64,000 bases of DNA from Aptenodytes patagonicus (lineage: Eukaryota > Chordata > Aves > Sphenisciformes > Spheniscidae), in contig NC_134982.1 of the NCBI RefSeq assembly GCF_965638725.1, forward strand, positions 77,700,155 through 77,764,154, read 5' to 3'. This document shows, piece after piece, positions 26,124 through 38,100 of this stretch; the first letter of the stretch is position 1, and each line of letters starts with the position of its first letter. A program made the position numbers and the translations under genes. The notes beneath the pieces were generated by a model. That model had not been told where the DNA came from. It searched no databases and worked only from the letters and a program-made list of their open reading frames with translations.

Positions 26124-27369
26124 CATTCCTTCTTTCCTTCCTGCTTTCCTCCTTTCCTCCCTCTATATGCTTGCTTGCTCCCTCGGAAAGCATTCTCCTG
26201 TGTCTAATGAAGCATGTATCTTCCACCATCAAGGCACCTGCAGGGTTTCCTTTTCCTGTGTGCCAAACATGGTTTGAGAGTTACACCGCCACAGACAATA
26301 TTCACTTCAAATGAAATGCATACACATACAGCTTGCACAGCACAGACCTTCCTCCCCTATAAAAGCAGACTAAAGGATGGTGCCTTTCTCAAATTTATAT
26401 CCAGCCCAGCACAAGAAAACTTGAGAGAGTTAGAGCAAGGATTACATCCACCACTGGAGTTTAAAACACTAAATCTGCAGGTTTGAAAGAAAAATCTGTG
26501 AACTCCCCCTCACCCCCCCTGTTCTTAGCCTGCCTGCCTTTCTTCTGGTGCTTTGTGAAGATCAGCACCTCTCCAAACGTGCAAGACTGACAGTTGTCAT
26601 GGTGAAACCCTGAGGGAAGCTTCACACGTTTTTTACACAAGCGGAGATTCAGAAGACAGTCCTTCTCCAGACTTCCAGTTTCTCTGGCTAAAGATTTTCC
26701 CATCTGAGAACCCTGAGCATGCACTGATCTGTCGCCCTTGTGTGCTTAGGGGGATTGCTGGCCTTTTAGGGTCTCGCTCTCTCCTCCAGGACCCTTCTTT
26801 TCAAGGGTTGTAAACCTTAACAGGAATATCATCTCATGAGACCTATAGGCTTGGGCAGATAGAAACCTTCTACCCCACAAGGAGACTGCAGTATCACCAC
26901 AGAAGAAACAATATCTAGTGAATATTCAACTGGTCTAGATTAGAAATGTACTTTAGTCTCAGTTATCTGACAGAAGGAAGGTCAGAATTTCTAAATGGCC
27001 TGCTTAATATTTGGTCTGGTGTTTAACCTTTGTTCTTGCTTCCCTTCCCAAATTGTAAGATTAGTGAATTTCAATGTGCTAATCAAACTTTGAATAACTG
27101 ACTGGATTTGCCAGTTCACCTGTGGTCCCAAATTCCCCAGGAAACTGAGCCATAACCTACATTAGTGGATCTCAGATGCTATTGATTGGTGCAAGGAAAT
27201 CTGTACCTGCTTTAGACTGAGAGAAGCATGGTTTTTCATATGAAGAACATTTAAGCAAATAAAGCTGCATAAACAAAGCAAATAATCAGATATAAACAGG
27301 TCACTGATGCAATCTCCTGTACTATCCTTACAGCCAATCTGGTGAGATAAATTGGTGCATAAATGGATA
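26124..27369. other. Intergenic, nothing but a pyrimidine tract
   Basis: 26124-26185 is a CT-rich low-complexity tract. The rest has no recognisable exon or repeat. Confidence 0.5.
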
Positions 27370-27598
27370 AGAAGGTAGAGGACTGCAGGATTGTCCTCAG
27401 TGGGACAAAGTCCAGTTGGCAGGCCATTACTAGTGGCATCCCTCGGGGATCACATTGGGAGCCATAATGTTTGATGTCCTTATAAAAGACCTGGACAGTC
27501 ATGACCTGGAAGGACAGAGTCCTTCCCCACACCCTGAACTGGGACCCAGCTGCATCTGGAGCGCCATGTTGAGTTCTCAGCTCCCCGGTACAAGAAAG
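27370..27598 (+). mobile_element. CR1 LINE fragment, left part
   Basis: This is a divergent CR1 ORF2 piece (TSGIPRG-like segment, then an F-V/L-IKDLD-like block). It then jumps to a later part of CR1, near the CTCCCCGGTACAAGAAAG word, so about 400 bases of the usual element appear deleted. An LTR splits it from the part at 28193. Confidence 0.7.
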
Positions 27599-28192
27599 TG
27601 TTGTGGATTAACCCAGACGGCAGTTAAGCACCACACAGCTGCTCGCTCGTTCCCCCCTGGTGAGACGGGGGAGAGAATCAGAAGAGTAAAAGTGAGAAAA
27701 CTCCTGGGTTGAGATAAAGACAGTTTAATAGGGAAAGCAAAAGCCGTGCACATAAGCAGAGCAAAACAAGGAATTCATTCACTCCTTCCCATCGGCAGGC
27801 AGGTGTTCAGCCATCTCCAGGAAAGCAGGGCTCCATCAAGCGTAACGGTGACTTGGAAAGACAAACGCCATCACTCCGAATGTCCCCCCCTTCCTTCTTC
27901 TTCCCCCAGCTTTATATGCTGAGCATGACCTCGTATGGTGTGGAATATCCCTTTGGTCAGTTGGGGTCAGCTGTCCCGGCTGTGTCCCCTCCCAGCTTCT
28001 TGTGCACCCCCAGTTGACTTGCTGGTGGGGTGGGGTGAGAAGCAGAAAAGGCCTTGACGCTGTGTAAGCACTGCTCAGCAGTAACTAAAACATCCCTGTG
28101 TTATCAACATTATTCTCATACTAAATCCAAAACACAGCACTGTACCAGCTACTGCGAAAAAAAATAACTCTATCCCAGCTGAAACCAGGACA
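27599..28192 (-). mobile_element. Solo LTR nested in CR1, perfect duplication
   Basis: The 594-bp LTR has plus-strand termini TGTTGTGGATTAACC and GAAACCAGGACA. GAAAG flanks it at 27594-27598 and 28193-28197, an exact 5-bp target duplication. It belongs to the TGTCCTGG family, minus orientation, and lies inside a CR1 fragment. It carries a longer middle segment than the other copies, around 27740-27900. Confidence 0.93.
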
Positions 28193-28682
28193 GAAAGTCA
28201 CTGACATACTTCAGCGAGTCCAGTGTAGGGTCACCAAGATGATGAAGGAACTGGAAAATGTAACAGACAAGGAAAGACGTGAGAGAAATGGCTTTGTTCA
28301 GTCTCCAGAAACAAAAGCTACGAGGAGATTTACTGCTTTCTACAGCTGCTTAGTAAGACAGTATCGAGAAAATGGAAACCGGCTCATCTGAGGGGAATGC
28401 ACAGCGACAGCGTAAGAGATGATGAATGTAGTTTGCAAAACAGTATTTTCCAATGATACATGGAAAGTTGCGGGATTTTTCCCCGCCAAACCATGACCAG
28501 GTCAGATATTGGAACAGATTGCCTGAAGAGATTGTGGAATCTCCATCTTTCAGAATTTGTAAAACTTCACATGCCTGTGAGCAATCTGATCAGTCTGGTC
28601 TGACTTTGCCCATGTGTACAGACTACAGGGGGGAACGAGCAGCCCCCCAAAATTCCTACCAACCCAAATTATTCTTTGACTA
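28193..28682 (+). mobile_element. CR1 LINE fragment, right part
   Basis: This is the continuation of the CR1 interrupted at 27599. It starts with the GCGAGTCCAGTGTAGGGTC block, passes YWNRLPEEIVESPSF-like 3' sequence and ends with the decayed tail CCAACCCAAATTATTCTTTG. It is older-looking than the copies at 5.2 and 24 kb. Confidence 0.75.
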
Positions 28683-30719
28683 CATAATGGCAACTAGCAC
28701 TCAATTTGTAATTAGCTCTTGATACAACAACTAGTGCTTATTTCATATGAACAACTATAAGCATGAACACCTTAAGAATTAAATCAGTACCAGGAGCAAA
28801 GTTATAATTTCATACTTATTATTGTTGGTTTTACTTATTATTCAGTGCAGGTTTCTACAGGATACTCTTCAAAATACCTGAAGAACCAGAAAACTCTCAT
28901 AGGAGATTTACTCAGGATGTATACACCCTAATTTCTTTCATCAGAACTGAGTCCTGAGAAGAAAAAAACCAACAATTATCTCCTCTGAGCCAAGAATCAA
29001 CAGCAGTATAGCATGATTTGCAAAAAACCCACCAAAATCCAAAAACCCCTTACAATATTTGTCTACCCAAAAGGCTTAGTGTTAAACTCATCCCATGAAA
29101 TAAAAAGAAACAGGTGTCGCTATACCAGAATAAAACATTCTTTTATGTATCTGCTGTGACCATGCTTTCAGTCCTTAGAAATTCTAGTGAGCACACTAGT
29201 GAGTTTCAAAAAATCCACCTCTTTCTGAACTGATTATATCATTAATTTTGTGCTGCATTATCATATAGTTACTAAAATCAAACCCTTTCCCAATTCTTAA
29301 AATACTCATTTCACAAACCAGTGAAGCTATATGTTTACCTTTGTAGAATATCTACTTGTGACTTCAGAGCTAGGAAAGGTATCTGCTATACATTTGTTAT
29401 AATGCACATTATGGTATAATACTACTAAAAATTCTCCTAGATAAGCAGCTGCTAAAAATCTTTTCCTTCCTCAAACCACATGCTATATTCATTCCAACAT
29501 GCTAACTGCATGTTAAGTAGCAGCAACATTTTTTTTAATTCCTTAAAATTGAACACTATCATTAAAATAGCACATTTTACCATTACACCAAATGAAGCAC
29601 CCAACTTTTAGGGCCTATAAGGTCAAAGCTATTACATAACCACTTAAGAAAAGGTGAAATTATCCCTCTCCCTCATGTCATATGCAAATAGAGAACATAC
29701 ATGGTTATCTTTATAGTGGAAAGCCTCTCACATCAGAAGTGGTTCTTCTTCATTTCCATTTTCTTATTTCAGTCTGTAGTTAGCCTGTATGGAAAAGGAG
29801 TAGTTGGAGCAGCTACAGCACTGGCTACTCAGCTGCCAGCTCCATCAGCCACACATGGACAATCATTTCGGCCCTTTGAAGAGCAACCAGGTGCCACCTG
29901 CAGCATGGTCCAAGCAGCCACCTCTCACAGAAACTAATCAGGAACTCGCCTTCAGGCAAGAAACATGCAAGCACATTTGCCACAGATCGCAGATTTTTTG
30001 CCAATCAAAAATGATTCAAAAATAATTTTGTAAGACTTTCAATTCGCCAAATAAAAAGTGGCATTTAATGATGGCTGTATAGTCACATAGTGCCACTCTG
30101 ATTCTTCCCCATGCTTCAAAATAATTTTTCTCAGTATGGCATCCAGATGTTAGCAAATGAACAGCTGATAGGATATCATGAAGTGCTTCCCGGCTACAGT
30201 ACCTCCAGCAGCAGTGCTGTCACAGTAATGCCTTAAACAGATCAAGGTGCATCCAATGTAATTCCTGAAGTGAGCAAATTTTTCCCTATAATGTAGACTT
30301 GCAGTCTGAATTATTTCAAATTATTAAAATAACTTCAGACTATAAATTAGGTAGTTTAGTTTTACAGCAACTCCCCAGAGCTCAGTGGTAACACTAACGT
30401 CCAGCTGACAGTACCACACAGAAGTCCTCTTGCAAAATACTTGTCTATTTTTATAGCATAACTGCAGCAGTTTCTGGAAGGAGTACACTCATTCAGCTGA
30501 CTTTGCTTTTCCACTTTGACCAATGCAGCACAGGACAACTACTGTTTTTCCAATGACACGCGCTCGAAAAATTTGAATAGGCTCTCTTTATTCTGCTTGA
30601 ATGGAAACACTTCTATAAACCACAGCAAGATAGCTGAACAGGCACAGATAGTTTAGGGTTTTTTTGGGGCGTAGGGGTGGTGAAAGTTGAAAGTACAGAA
30701 CTGCACTTTCTTAATTTTA
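28683..30719. other. A/T-rich region upstream of SMC2
   Basis: No exon, LTR or CR1 was recognised. Short open frames such as the one around 29701-29937 lack family resemblance and splice context. Confidence 0.5.
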
Positions 30720-31195
30720 ATGTAATTTAAGGGCGGTACAGAGACACCTCCCGCCGTAGCCTGGAGTTAACACTCAAGCTTCTCAGCCCCACCACGTAAC
30801 CCCACACTAACGCCCAAGTGCCTTCTCACCCACCCCGATCCCCCCTCTCTCAGGGACCGCGGTCGCACAGCTGCAGCTCCCTTCCCTCACAGCACCAACA
30901 ACCGCCATTTTCCACCCGTTCCCGCCCCGGCCACCGTCCCCGTCCGCCTGTCAGGGCTGGAGGGGGCCTTTCTCGCCAGCGCCCGCCAGCCGCGCTCGCC
31001 TGACCTGAGGGTGCCCGCCGTCCCCTCGGGCCGAGAGCCTGCGTTATGGACGTGCTCACTCCTCCTCTGAAAAGGAATGAGAAGCGGACCTAGTCCCTCC
31101 CTTCTCTCTCCAGGAAGAGAGGAGCTGGGCCGCCTGAGGCAGGCAGCGCGGGGCAGCCGCGAGCAGGCACCTCCCTCTAACGGCCGCTGACTCTC

Positions 31196-31205
31196 GGCGC
31201 CAAAA
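31196..31205 (-). promoter_or_regulatory. E2F-type site at SMC2 start region
   Basis: The plus strand reads GGCGCCAAAA, the exact complement of TTTTGGCGCC, which fits the E2F consensus TTTSSCGC. It sits at the centre of the CpG island, some 35-50 bases before the candidate exon 1 donors, where the transcription start is likely. It fits the cell-cycle role of condensin. Confidence 0.55.
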
Positions 31206-31246
31206 TTCAATCGTTGCGGGCGGTTGGGAGCGGCGCCGGCGGTGAG
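31206..31246 (+). other. Candidate SMC2 non-coding first exon
   Basis: A leader exon must exist, because the ATG exon begins after an acceptor at 31870. Candidate donors are GGCG|GTGAGG (exon end 31241) and GTGAG|GTACCG (exon end 31246). The 5' end is inferred only from the promoter context. Confidence 0.35.
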
Positions 31247-31870
31247 GTACCGGGGCTTGGGGAGGGGGCCCGCTCGCGGCCGGTGCGCGGCGCCCGGCTG
31301 ATTCCGGCGTCAGAGCTGCCAGCCAGAGCTCGCTTGGCAGGGGCACCCGCGGGGCTGTGGGGAGCCGCGGCGCCGTCGGCGAGAACATGGGGGCAGGCGC
31401 CATGGCAGCGGGAGGGGCAGGGATGGGGCTGTGTTCACGGCGCCTCAGAGCCGAGGCTGTCGTTTTCCTGGGCTTCGGCCCTCCGGTGCGGTGGGGCTGA
31501 GCTGATAGCAGTCCTGCAGGCTGGAAAGGGAGGCTCCCCTTCTGCCGGGTTCTGAAAGATCTGTGCCTTTCCCTTTCCTTCGCTGGCTGATGGACTAACG
31601 GCTAGCTTTGTGAGAAACCAGGGCTATGCCACAGTCTTCATACAGATGTGATGAAGGTTGTGTAAAGTCACATCGCTTAAAAGTTTGAAGTACAGGTTAT
31701 TGTTGGGATGCTTCCTGGATCCGGGGTCTACTCGGAATTTTCCGTTTATAAATGCATAATCTTTTTGTTGTAAAAGGCATGTGTTCCATTTTCTCACACA
31801 TTTAGCTGTTTGTCTGGCACGCAGTATGATTTGTTTGCTTTTTTTTCTTTTTTGTCTTTGAAATGTGTAG

Positions 31871-32110
31871 GATTATAATCCAGATACCTTTCTTCATACT
31901 CTTGGGAGGAATACTTTGCCAGGTCCCTTCGGAACAGAGAAGATGTACATCAAGTCAATTGTTCTTGAAGGATTTAAATCCTATGCTCAGAGGACAGAAG
32001 TTTGTGGCTTTGACCCATTGTTCAATGCCATTACTGGCTTGAATGGTAGTGGCAAGTCCAATATCTTGGATTCAATCTGTTTCCTGTTGGGAATCACCAA
32101 TCTGTCTCAG
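31871..32110 (+). CDS. SMC2: SMC2 first coding exon (with 5' UTR)
   Basis: The exon follows TTTGAAATGTGTAG. 31871-31942 is 5' UTR and 31943-32110 encodes residues 1-56. It includes Walker A GLNGSGKS and ends ITNLSQ|GTAAAG in phase 0. No in-frame stop separates the exon start from the ATG, but no other ATG is in frame. Confidence 0.95.
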
Positions 32111-35100
32111 GTAAAGAGAGAGGATGCATTTAAGAAAAGTTTTTCTTCTGTCAGCAACGTTTCATATTACTCTCTCGAGTAATCTCTGATGGAAGACCTG
32201 AAGTGGTGCTTCTATCAAAAATATAGTTTTCTTTATTTGGATTTTCCATTACATAAAACTGGATCTCTGTCGTTCTTGCTCATACTTACATTAAGATTGA
32301 ATTACAATTTCATCAATATACTACAGTAGCTCAAAGTATGCAGCTTAGAACATTAGGCTAAAAATACCCACTTAAAAGGTAGCAGCTTCAAGCCAAAGAT
32401 CTTTTGCAGCTAAAGGCACTAACTTGTTTATTTCTAATAAAGTTTTTCACTTCTGGATTGGGTCTTAAAATTTGGCCAACTGGTTCATCAGAAGAAAATA
32501 AAAAGCTGTTTTTCATGCAATGCCTGCTATTTAAAAGATGGTATATCTGCTTTACTCTTATAAAAAAAAATTGTGTGCACTGAGATCAATTTGAATCTCT
32601 GTCTTCAGGTGATTTTTTTTATTCCCCTCCTTGTAATTATAGACAAATCCAGCAGACCTCCAAGGAACACTTTCTAATTCATTTCCCTGTGAACTGCATT
32701 ATGAATAATAAATGCTCCTTAAGTAAACGTACTGGTAACTGAACTAGTCATCTGGCCTTTTTTTTTTTTTTTAAACATCTATTCAGTTTTTGCCAGGAGT
32801 CTCAAGCAGAAACAATTAGCTGGCTCACTAAAACTAGACTGGCACACTCTGCCTGTGGTTTTACAATGCTAGCACCTTGCAGCTCCCATATCTCAGTCTC
32901 TCACATGAACTCTTAAATCTACAGCTAGATCTGCATTTTTTTCATTCATTTCTCCAAAACCTACAGTAGCACATTTAAGCTGTGTAATGAATTTCTTTCA
33001 AAAATGTATTTGTCTTTTCCATGGATTTAGGTGCGAGCTTCCAACTTGCAAGACCTAGTTTATAAAAATGGGCAAGCTGGAATTACTAAAGCAACTGTGT
33101 CTATTACCTTTGATAATTCTGACAAGAAGCTAAGTCCACTGGGATTTGAAGCTAATGATGAGATCACCATCACTAGGCAGGTGAGTCTTTAATATCTGTA
33201 TCGCTTAGTAACCTGTACACATTTTTACCATGCTCAACAGAGTGACTTTTCAAGAAGGAAAAAAAAAAAGTTATTTTTAAAGTCCCTGAGTTTTTGCAAT
33301 TGAGGCAGTACTTCTACAGTGTAGTTAGTAACACAAACTGTAGAAGTAAATCCAGTGTACTAGACAAAAAAAATTGGAATTACTTGGGAAATTAGTTTAA
33401 TAGTGTTAAATGTATTATATCAATAATGTTTTCTATGGACTTGCACAGAAATGTAATAATAATGGAATAATGTTCCTAAAGCAAGTTATAACTTTCTATT
33501 TTGTGACTTTTTTTCCTCCTTTCATATTTTCCTCTTAATATCCGAACTGTGTGTTAAATTTGGTCTCCAAGAACAAAGAAACCTTTATCTTTCTGATGAA
33601 GATGTCTCCCAAGTTTAAAAAAAAAAAAAGTTAAAATTTGTGGTTTGGAAATTTTCTTGTCAATATTGCCCCCAGTGACTGATCTTTCTTATGTTTTAGT
33701 TAGATATTTCGAATGTCTCTTCAGTCCAACAAGATCTGTTCTGATGTTCTGTATAGTATGCATATATATGTGTGTATGCAAAGATTAAATATATGGGATT
33801 TGCTCAGATTTTTTATTCATTGTTACAGTTTATATTCTCATAATGTCAAATCATTTTTAAATCATTTAGAGTTTCTTCCATTTCTTTTCCTTCTCCAGGT
33901 TGTCATTGGAGGCAGAAATAAGTATCTTATCAATGGTGTGAATGCTACCAACATTCGTGTGCAGGATCTCTTCTGTTCCATTGGACTTAATGTCAATAAC
34001 CCTCACTTCCTCATTATGCAGGTATTGTGTGCATCTTTATAAAATCCAAAAAGAATAGAAGTTGCACTAAATTTGAGGCAGGATGGATAGTGGAAGAACA
34101 TTTAATTTCCTAATCAGAGAAAAGCAACTTCTCGTCAAGTAAAAATCAAATGTCTGTTAAGTAGTTAAGATTTCCAGTACAGCATAGTTTGACCCTAAAA
34201 CATGTGTCTTATAGCACAAGACCTCATGTAGCCCTCATGTAGCAAGCTTTTTCTAAAACATATTCCAATTTTCCTTTTTGTCTCTTTAACAGATAGGTGT
34301 TGCTTTTATTATTATGCTAAAAAGACAGAGATTTTCTTTCCTATTATGTGTGTTCCATGTTAGACAGTATTTTGAATGAAGTTGAGAAACCTGCCACCTT
34401 AAATCACAATTGACAAAGGAAGAGCTGACCAATTGAAAGGACCCTTATAAACATCAACACAGGGACTAGACAAATCCCTGACATGTTTGCAAGGAATAAT
34501 AAAACAGAGCAGGATTTACTGTTTCAAATGGAACTGCCACAACTTGTGGGGGGCAGGAGGGGGGGGAAGGACAGTTTTGCACCTATTCTGCTTTCCCCTA
34601 GTTACATATGAGCTAAATCTCCAAAAAGCCAGTTTATGATTAAAAGTTTATTCAACATCAGCAACTCAGTAAGACTCTAGAACAAAATATGCAGATTACT
34701 TCTTTAAGATGTAATCAGGAATGTGGAACCTAAGATACAAGGGCCATTTCAAGCTTGCTACCTGAAGAAGTGACTTGTTTGAACTTTCAAGAACAGAACA
34801 ATTGAGTAAACTAGATTTCCTTGTAGCAAAAAAAAAAAAAAAGTTTGAGCTTATAATATAATGTATAAAAATGAGGGGTTTTTTGGGGGTTTGGGGTTTT
34901 GTTTTGGCTTTTTACTATTGCATGGTACACAATCACCATTCTTGTTTTATCTTTCTGTCACCAGGGACGAATTACGAAAGTTCTAAATATGAAGCCACCA
35001 GAGGTAAGAAAGTTGTGGGAGTTTTTTGTCTTAAGTTTTACTGATTTGTTTTGAATGACAAGAATCAATATTTTGGGGGGGGGGACAAAAAAAAAGGGTA

Positions 35101-38100
35101 TCGGAGGGAGATGAGAAGTTCCACTGAATTCTGAATTGAACCTATCATAACATAAGAAGAAACATCAAACTTTTGTTGCATTGCTTTATTTTAGATTTTA
35201 GCTATGATTGAAGAAGCAGCTGGTACTAGGATGTATGAATGCAAGAAAACAGCTGTCCAGAAAACCATAGAGAAGAAGGAAGCCAAACTGAAAGACATTC
35301 AAATGGTACTAATATGTTGGAAAGTATACTTTCTTTTATATTTGTTAAAGATAACTGAATAACTAGTGTAGTGTGGTTTTTAACTATATTTCATTTCTGC
35401 ACCTGGAACTAGGTATTCATGCTTAGACATATGAGAGTTTTAAAAATCTGAATATAAATGTTCTGGTTTGTGTTTCAGGTCTTAAATGAGGAGATCACTC
35501 CAACGTTACAGAAACTGAAAGAGGTACGGAAAACTTAGAAGAGTGGTAGGGCCCTTAAAGTACTGAAAAGATACTTTCAGCTACCCTGGACCAGTATGTT
35601 GTGGCTAAAACAATAGCATGTTTTCAAGCTTTGTAGAATCTTTTGAGAGAGAACAATTTTTTCTTCTGTCCAAATACAGAAAATGTGACATTCAGGATTT
35701 CCAGGAAATCCTAGAGGGGAATGTACAGAAAAGGAAAAAAACAAGAGAACTAGATAAAAATAAAAGATAAAAACATATCTTAGTTCTTAAAAAAACTTGC
35801 GTCAAGTGATATTTCTGCTGTACAATCAATTATACAAGTATTGTTTTATCTAAGAATCTCCTAAGCAGGCCTGCAATGTACAATACTGAATATATTACTT
35901 AACATGAAGAATCCTTCCTTTTATCTACAAATAATAATGTTAGTAGAAGTGCTTAGAAGATTTCTGTAACAGTCCTACTTAATATTATTTTGCCATTAAA
36001 TGTTAGAGGTTTTTTTTATTGGTGTCTTTTCAGGAACGATCATCCTATCTAGAATACCAAAAAGTAATACGAGCAATAGAACATTTAAGCCGCCTCTGTA
36101 TAGCTTACCAGTTTGTTCTGGCTGAAGAGACAAAGGTATCCTCTGCTGAAGTATTAAAGGAAATGCAGGCTAATGTAGAGAAGCTTCGGGAATCAATGGC
36201 TGAAAGTGAAAAGAAGGTGAGACAACTTAATGAAGAAATAGCGGAGATGGAAAAGAAAAGGAATACGGTAAGTGAGAACAGCGTCGTGCTTGTCTGAATA
36301 TCTGAATATCAGGAGTTATATGAGAAGGGAATTATTTTTACATGTAATATACCCTTGAATTTTTATCTTCTTCTGGTGGGTTGTTTAGAGTATACACTGC
36401 TTACTGTCATTCTTAGCCATTGTCTAAAAGACATCCATCTAAAGTTTTCATTTGTCTGAAATGCTTTGCTTCCAATCTCTGTAAATGAATAATAACTGAA
36501 GAATAGAAACTGTTTGCCCTCATGTTTCCACTCTGTGCATTCAGTGGTAAGTTTTGCCAGGATTTTTTTTCTCGCTTTTTGTTGATGTCTCAGAAGAAAC
36601 ACACTTCAAGTAGAAAACTCTTGTTCAATAAAAATCAGTACTGACCTCAGTTTTGGGGGCAGTAAATTTGGTTAGATACAGGATGGCCCATAGGGTCTTT
36701 GGATGCCTAAGTGCAGCTTTTGTTCAGGGACAGTGTCCCATGATATGGGATGATGTGGGGCTTCAGCAGTACTTCAAGTTAGTTTGGATTTCAGAGGGAA
36801 GAGATGTTCTGACCTGTTTGCATTGCAGTCTAACTGCCTGCTTGATCAGGTATTTATCTCTTCTTCTACATATAGCTGTGAACAGAAGAAGAAATATTAC
36901 TAATACTGTATCCATTTTTTAAGCTAAATTAAATTTCCTTTTTTCTGATTGTAGGAAGTTGGTGGTACGCTCCGTTCACTGGAAGATGCTCTTTCAGAAA
37001 TTCAAAGAATTAATACTAGAGCACAAAGTGCCCTTGATCTCAAGAAGCAGAACTTAGAAAGTGAAGAGAATAAGTACGAAGAACTGGTAAAAAATATGCA
37101 AGAGGTAAGACCTTTGTATATAATTTTCTTTAAACACTAAATTAATTCAGATTGAGGGGGACAGCTGTTTTTTCTTACCTACTACGATAAGAAAAATCCT
37201 ATGATTGGCAAGAATCACATCAGAAAAGTGGAAACAAATGGTAAAGGCATTGTTTGATTTGTGCAGCATAGGTAGTAGGTTCCTGTTAGAAACCAGTGTG
37301 ATGCATATACAATGAAAGTGCAACTCTTTATGGTTACCAACCTTCTATTAAGCTCAGGAGAGAACCCTGTAGCTTTGAAAGTATTATGCTCTCTGGACAT
37401 GTGGTATTCTTAAAATTAAAGGAGAAATTTCTGCATTGTGTATTTCTGACAGTTGATGTTTTTTTCTATGCAAGAGGAGCACTGAAGAATACTTTACTTT
37501 TTAGCTATGGGGAAGAAAGAGCTATTTCTCCTAGTTCTTGGGCAGTTGTCATCTCTTCCTGTATTTAATATTTCTGTAGATCTTCAGTGCACTCATGGGT
37601 CAAGTATGCATTTGAAAACATGCAAAGACAAATTGTAAGATCACAAAATCTGACAAAGGCTCATAGAAATGTAGTTGATGAAACTACTCATAGCTCCTCA
37701 TCTAAACAACATGAATTTAAAGTTAATGCGACTCAGGTTCTCTCTTCCTTTTTTGTTTTTGTTCTTTGTTTTGCTGAAGGATTCTAAAGCATTAGTGTCA
37801 AAGGAGAAAGAAGTAAAGAAGATGGAGAAAGAACTAAATGCTTTACAGGAAGCAAGTGAAAAAGATGCAGATGCTTTAGCTGTAGCACAGCAGCATTTTA
37901 ATGCTGTGTCTGCTGGGTTGTCCAGCAATGATGATGGGGAAGAAGCTACTCTTGCTGGGCAGATGATGACCTGCAAAAATGAAATCAGCAAGGCAGTAAC
38001 AGAGGCTAAACAGGTAAGAATAAAAGCTCTGCCTGTCTCAGACCAGCCTTCCTGCTTCTTTTCTAAATTGTCTGAAAACCAAAGGACAGACTCTTGAAAG

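Larger units (their letters stand above)
30720..31520 (+). promoter_or_regulatory. CpG-rich SMC2 promoter
   Basis: Composition changes abruptly from A/T-rich to strongly G+C and CpG-rich here and falls back after about 31520. It lies about 0.4-1.2 kb before the SMC2 start codon, where a CpG-island promoter is expected. No TATA box stands out. Long open frames on both strands are by-products of low stop-codon density. Bidirectional activity is possible, but no divergent gene was recognised to the left. Confidence 0.75.

Noticed and set aside
30818-31555. Long open frames on both strands in the CpG-rich region
   Set aside because: High G+C lowers stop frequency; none shows a protein family or splice context.
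31916-31942. Upstream in-frame TTG as SMC2 start
   Set aside because: TTG starts are very rare in vertebrates, and the ATG at 31943 gives the conserved N-terminus.
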